A stretch of DNA of 7,316 nucleotides, from the NCBI GenBank assembly GCA_016765335.1, contig JAESQE010000105.1:1-7316 (forward strand), in the 5' to 3' direction. Shown here in pieces: positions 5,677 to 7,316 of this stretch. Both the position numbers and the translations under genes were made by a program. The notes under the pieces are model-generated. The model searched no databases and was not told the DNA's origin. It was given only the letters and a program-made list of their open reading frames with translations. Source of the DNA: Planctomycetaceae bacterium (lineage in GTDB: Bacteria; Planctomycetota; Planctomycetia; Planctomycetales; Planctomycetaceae). The stretch's first letter is position 1, and every line of letters begins with the position of its first letter.

Positions 5677-7316
5677 ATGAATGCCTCACAAATGATTAAG
5701 CCGTTTTTGACTTCCGCTTCGAAAATTATTTTCGCAATCGTTTGGGTCTCGTGCTGCTTCAGCATGCTCGGACCGCCGCTACGAACTGTTGCAGATTCAG
5801 AAAAACCTGAGACCTCTGAAGAACAACTGGTCGATTTCAGTTCACAAATCCAGCCGATTCTTGCTCGGAAATGCTTTACTTGTCATGGCCCGGACGAGGG
5901 GCACCGCGAAGCTGACTTGCGATTGGATCTTTCGGAAGTCGCGATCGAATTTGAAGCGATCGTTCCAGGCAAACCAGAGGAAAGCGAATTGATTGCTCGT
6001 ATCTTTTCGGAAGATCCTGAACTCATCATGCCTCCAGTGACGTCGCAGGATCAATTGGACGAGGAAGAAAAAGAACTTCTCAGGCAATGGATCAAACAAG
6101 GGGCAGTCTACGAACAGCACTGGGCCTTCACTGCGCCAGTGGCTGCCAAGACTCCTGTGGTGCAACACAAAACCTGGCCTCGAAATGAAATCGATTATTT
6201 TGTTCTGGCTCAACTTGAAAAGCAGAATGTCACGCCAGCAAAAGCAGCTGATCGCTACACATTGATCCGACGGCTGTATCTGGATTTGATTGGACTTCCT
6301 CCCACTCCCGAGCAGGCGGATGAATTTGTGAGTAGTCAAGATCCGTTGGCTTATGAGAAAATTGTTGACGAGCTGCTCAAATCTGAACGATACGGAGAAC
6401 GCTGGGCGAGATTATGGCTCGATCTGGCGAGGTACTCCGACACAAACGGCTACGAAAAAGACCGAGGCCGTTCGATCTGGCCTTATCGAGATTGGGTCAT
6501 TAAGGCAATTAATGACGATCTGCCTTTTGATCAATTCACGATTGAGCAACTCGCTGGCGACATGCTGGCTGATGCGACTTTGGAGCAACAGATTGCAACA
6601 GGGTTTCATCGAAATACAATGTTGAATGAAGAGGGTGGCATCGATCCTTTAGAGTATCGGTATTATGCAATGGTTGATCGCGTGGCGACTACGGGCACGG
6701 TTTGGATGGGGTTAACAACGGGCTGCTGTCAGTGCCATAGCCACAAATACGATCCCATTTCGCATACCGATTACTATCGACTGATGGCGTTGATGAACAA
6801 TGCAGACGAACCGGATCAGATTGTTGCTGATCAAGCCATTGATATGAAAAGGAATAAAATTCAGCAGGAAATTCATGCTGCCATTAACGAACTGCCCCAC
6901 CAGTTCCCACCGGCTGAAAAAGAAGAACCAACAGCTGAGAACAGAAACAAGCACCTGGAGCAGATCTACAATGTTTGGCTCAACGCACAAAAAGAACGCG
7001 CAGTGAAGTGGCAAACAATTCGCCCGACCAAAATGAAAACGAATCTTCCGCGTCTCGAAATTCTGGAAGACGGTTCGATTTTCTCAACCGGTGATATCAC
7101 GAAACGCGATGTATTCGATCTACAATTTTCATTAAATGAAATCTCAGAACCGATCACAGCGATTCGGCTTGAAGTTCTTCCAGACGACCGCCTGCCTGCA
7201 CAAGGGCCAGGCCGAGCATTTTATGAAGGTCGTAAAGGAGACTTTTTTCTCAGCGAATTGTCCGCAATCCATAACGATCAGCCGGCTGTGTTTGATGGAG
7301 GTTCGGTCAGTTTCGG
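5677..7316 (+). CDS. Secreted PSCyt1/DUF1549 planctomycete protein, C-terminal part missing
   Basis: The frame is open from the ATG at 5677 to the window end (546 full codons). An N-terminal hydrophobic segment (about 10-31, then LRTVADS) looks like a signal peptide, placing the protein outside the cytoplasm. A planctomycete-type cytochrome c domain follows (about 54-145): heme-binding CFTCH (66-70) and MPP (118-120), whose Met118 is the likely axial ligand. The linker HWAFTAP (148-154) leads into DUF1549 (about 170-375), with [32 protein letters not shown] and a second CxxCH-like site, [11 protein letters not shown] (350-360). A charged helical stretch (about 385-440) and a segment with GPGRAFYEG then begin, as in family members where an extra domain separates DUF1549 from a C-terminal DUF1553. 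The expected DUF1553 lies beyond the window, and a DUF1501 gene often follows. These proteins are thought to act in redox or sugar-polymer processing at the cell surface, but the reaction is unknown. No clear ribosome binding site precedes the ATG; an in-frame ATG at 5692 is an alternative. Confidence 0.93.
   Translation, partial: MNASQMIKPFLTSASKIIFAIVWVSCCFSMLGPPLRTVADSEKPETSEEQLVDFSSQIQPILARKCFTCHGPDEGHREADLRLDLSEVAIEFEAIVPGKPEESELIARIFSEDPELIMPPVTSQDQLDEEEKELLRQWIKQGAVYEQHWAFTAPVAAKTPVVQHKTWPRNEIDYFVLAQLEKQNVTPAKAADRYTLIRRLYLDLIGLPPTPEQADEFVSSQDPLAYEKIVDELLKSERYGERWARLWLDLARYSDTNGYEKDRGRSIWPYRDWVIKAINDDLPFDQFTIEQLAGDMLADATLEQQIATGFHRNTMLNEEGGIDPLEYRYYAMVDRVATTGTVWMGLTTGCCQCHSHKYDPISHTDYYRLMALMNNADEPDQIVADQAIDMKRNKIQQEIHAAINELPHQFPPAEKEEPTAENRNKHLEQIYNVWLNAQKERAVKWQTIRPTKMKTNLPRLEILEDGSIFSTGDITKRDVFDLQFSLNEISEPITAIRLEVLPDDRLPAQGPGRAFYEGRKGDFFLSELSAIHNDQPAVFDGGSVSF

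Noticed and set aside
5842..6339. A 165-codon minus-strand frame
   Set aside because: It is antisense to the well supported PSCyt1/DUF1549 gene and has low-complexity Phe/Leu/Arg content typical of a shadow frame.

Overview
The window looks like a planctomycete chromosome, most likely from the Gimesia/Rubinisphaera side of the phylum (inference). The strongest pointer is the right-hand gene, a secreted protein with an N-terminal planctomycete-type cytochrome c domain followed by a DUF1549 domain, an architecture characteristic of Planctomycetes. The secreted gene of unknown function at the left edge, the decayed IS4-type element, the wide intergenic gaps and the moderate GC content agree with this.

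Layout. (a) 1-262, minus strand: the N-terminal part of a secreted protein of unknown function that runs off the left edge. (b) 396-1865: a dead IS4-family insertion sequence. It has 16-bp perfect terminal inverted repeats and a minus-strand transposase broken by one nonsense codon and two compensating frameshifts. (c) 1862-2494: a gene-free stretch that opens with a long imperfect inverted repeat abutting the IS end. (d) 2447-3485, plus strand: a promoter, a divergent CsrA-family RNA-binding protein and uppS (undecaprenyl diphosphate synthase), 13 bases apart and very probably one operon. (e) 3486-3913: a gene-free stretch with a 137-bp element bounded by inverted CCACGGAG-type repeats and a separate 12-bp stem-loop. 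(f) 3914-5597: a MarR-family regulator with an N-terminal Cys cluster, a single-domain cupin and an AhpD-like carboxymuconolactone decarboxylase (CMD) family protein, closed by a strong intrinsic terminator. (g) 5677 to the right edge: the PSCyt1/DUF1549 gene, incomplete.

The marR-cupin-CMD block is the most coherent candidate system. A GTTGTA-TC-TACAAC palindrome precedes the cupin gene, and a degenerate version of the same palindrome overlaps the -10 box of marR. This suggests that MarR represses both itself and the cupin. The Cys residues in MarR and the CxxC-x3-H centre of the CMD protein suggest sensing and removal of an oxidant or electrophile; that function is inference. The marR promoter is placed so that transcription would begin at or next to its ATG, giving a leaderless mRNA.

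I did not see CRISPR arrays, tRNA or rRNA genes, or phage genes.
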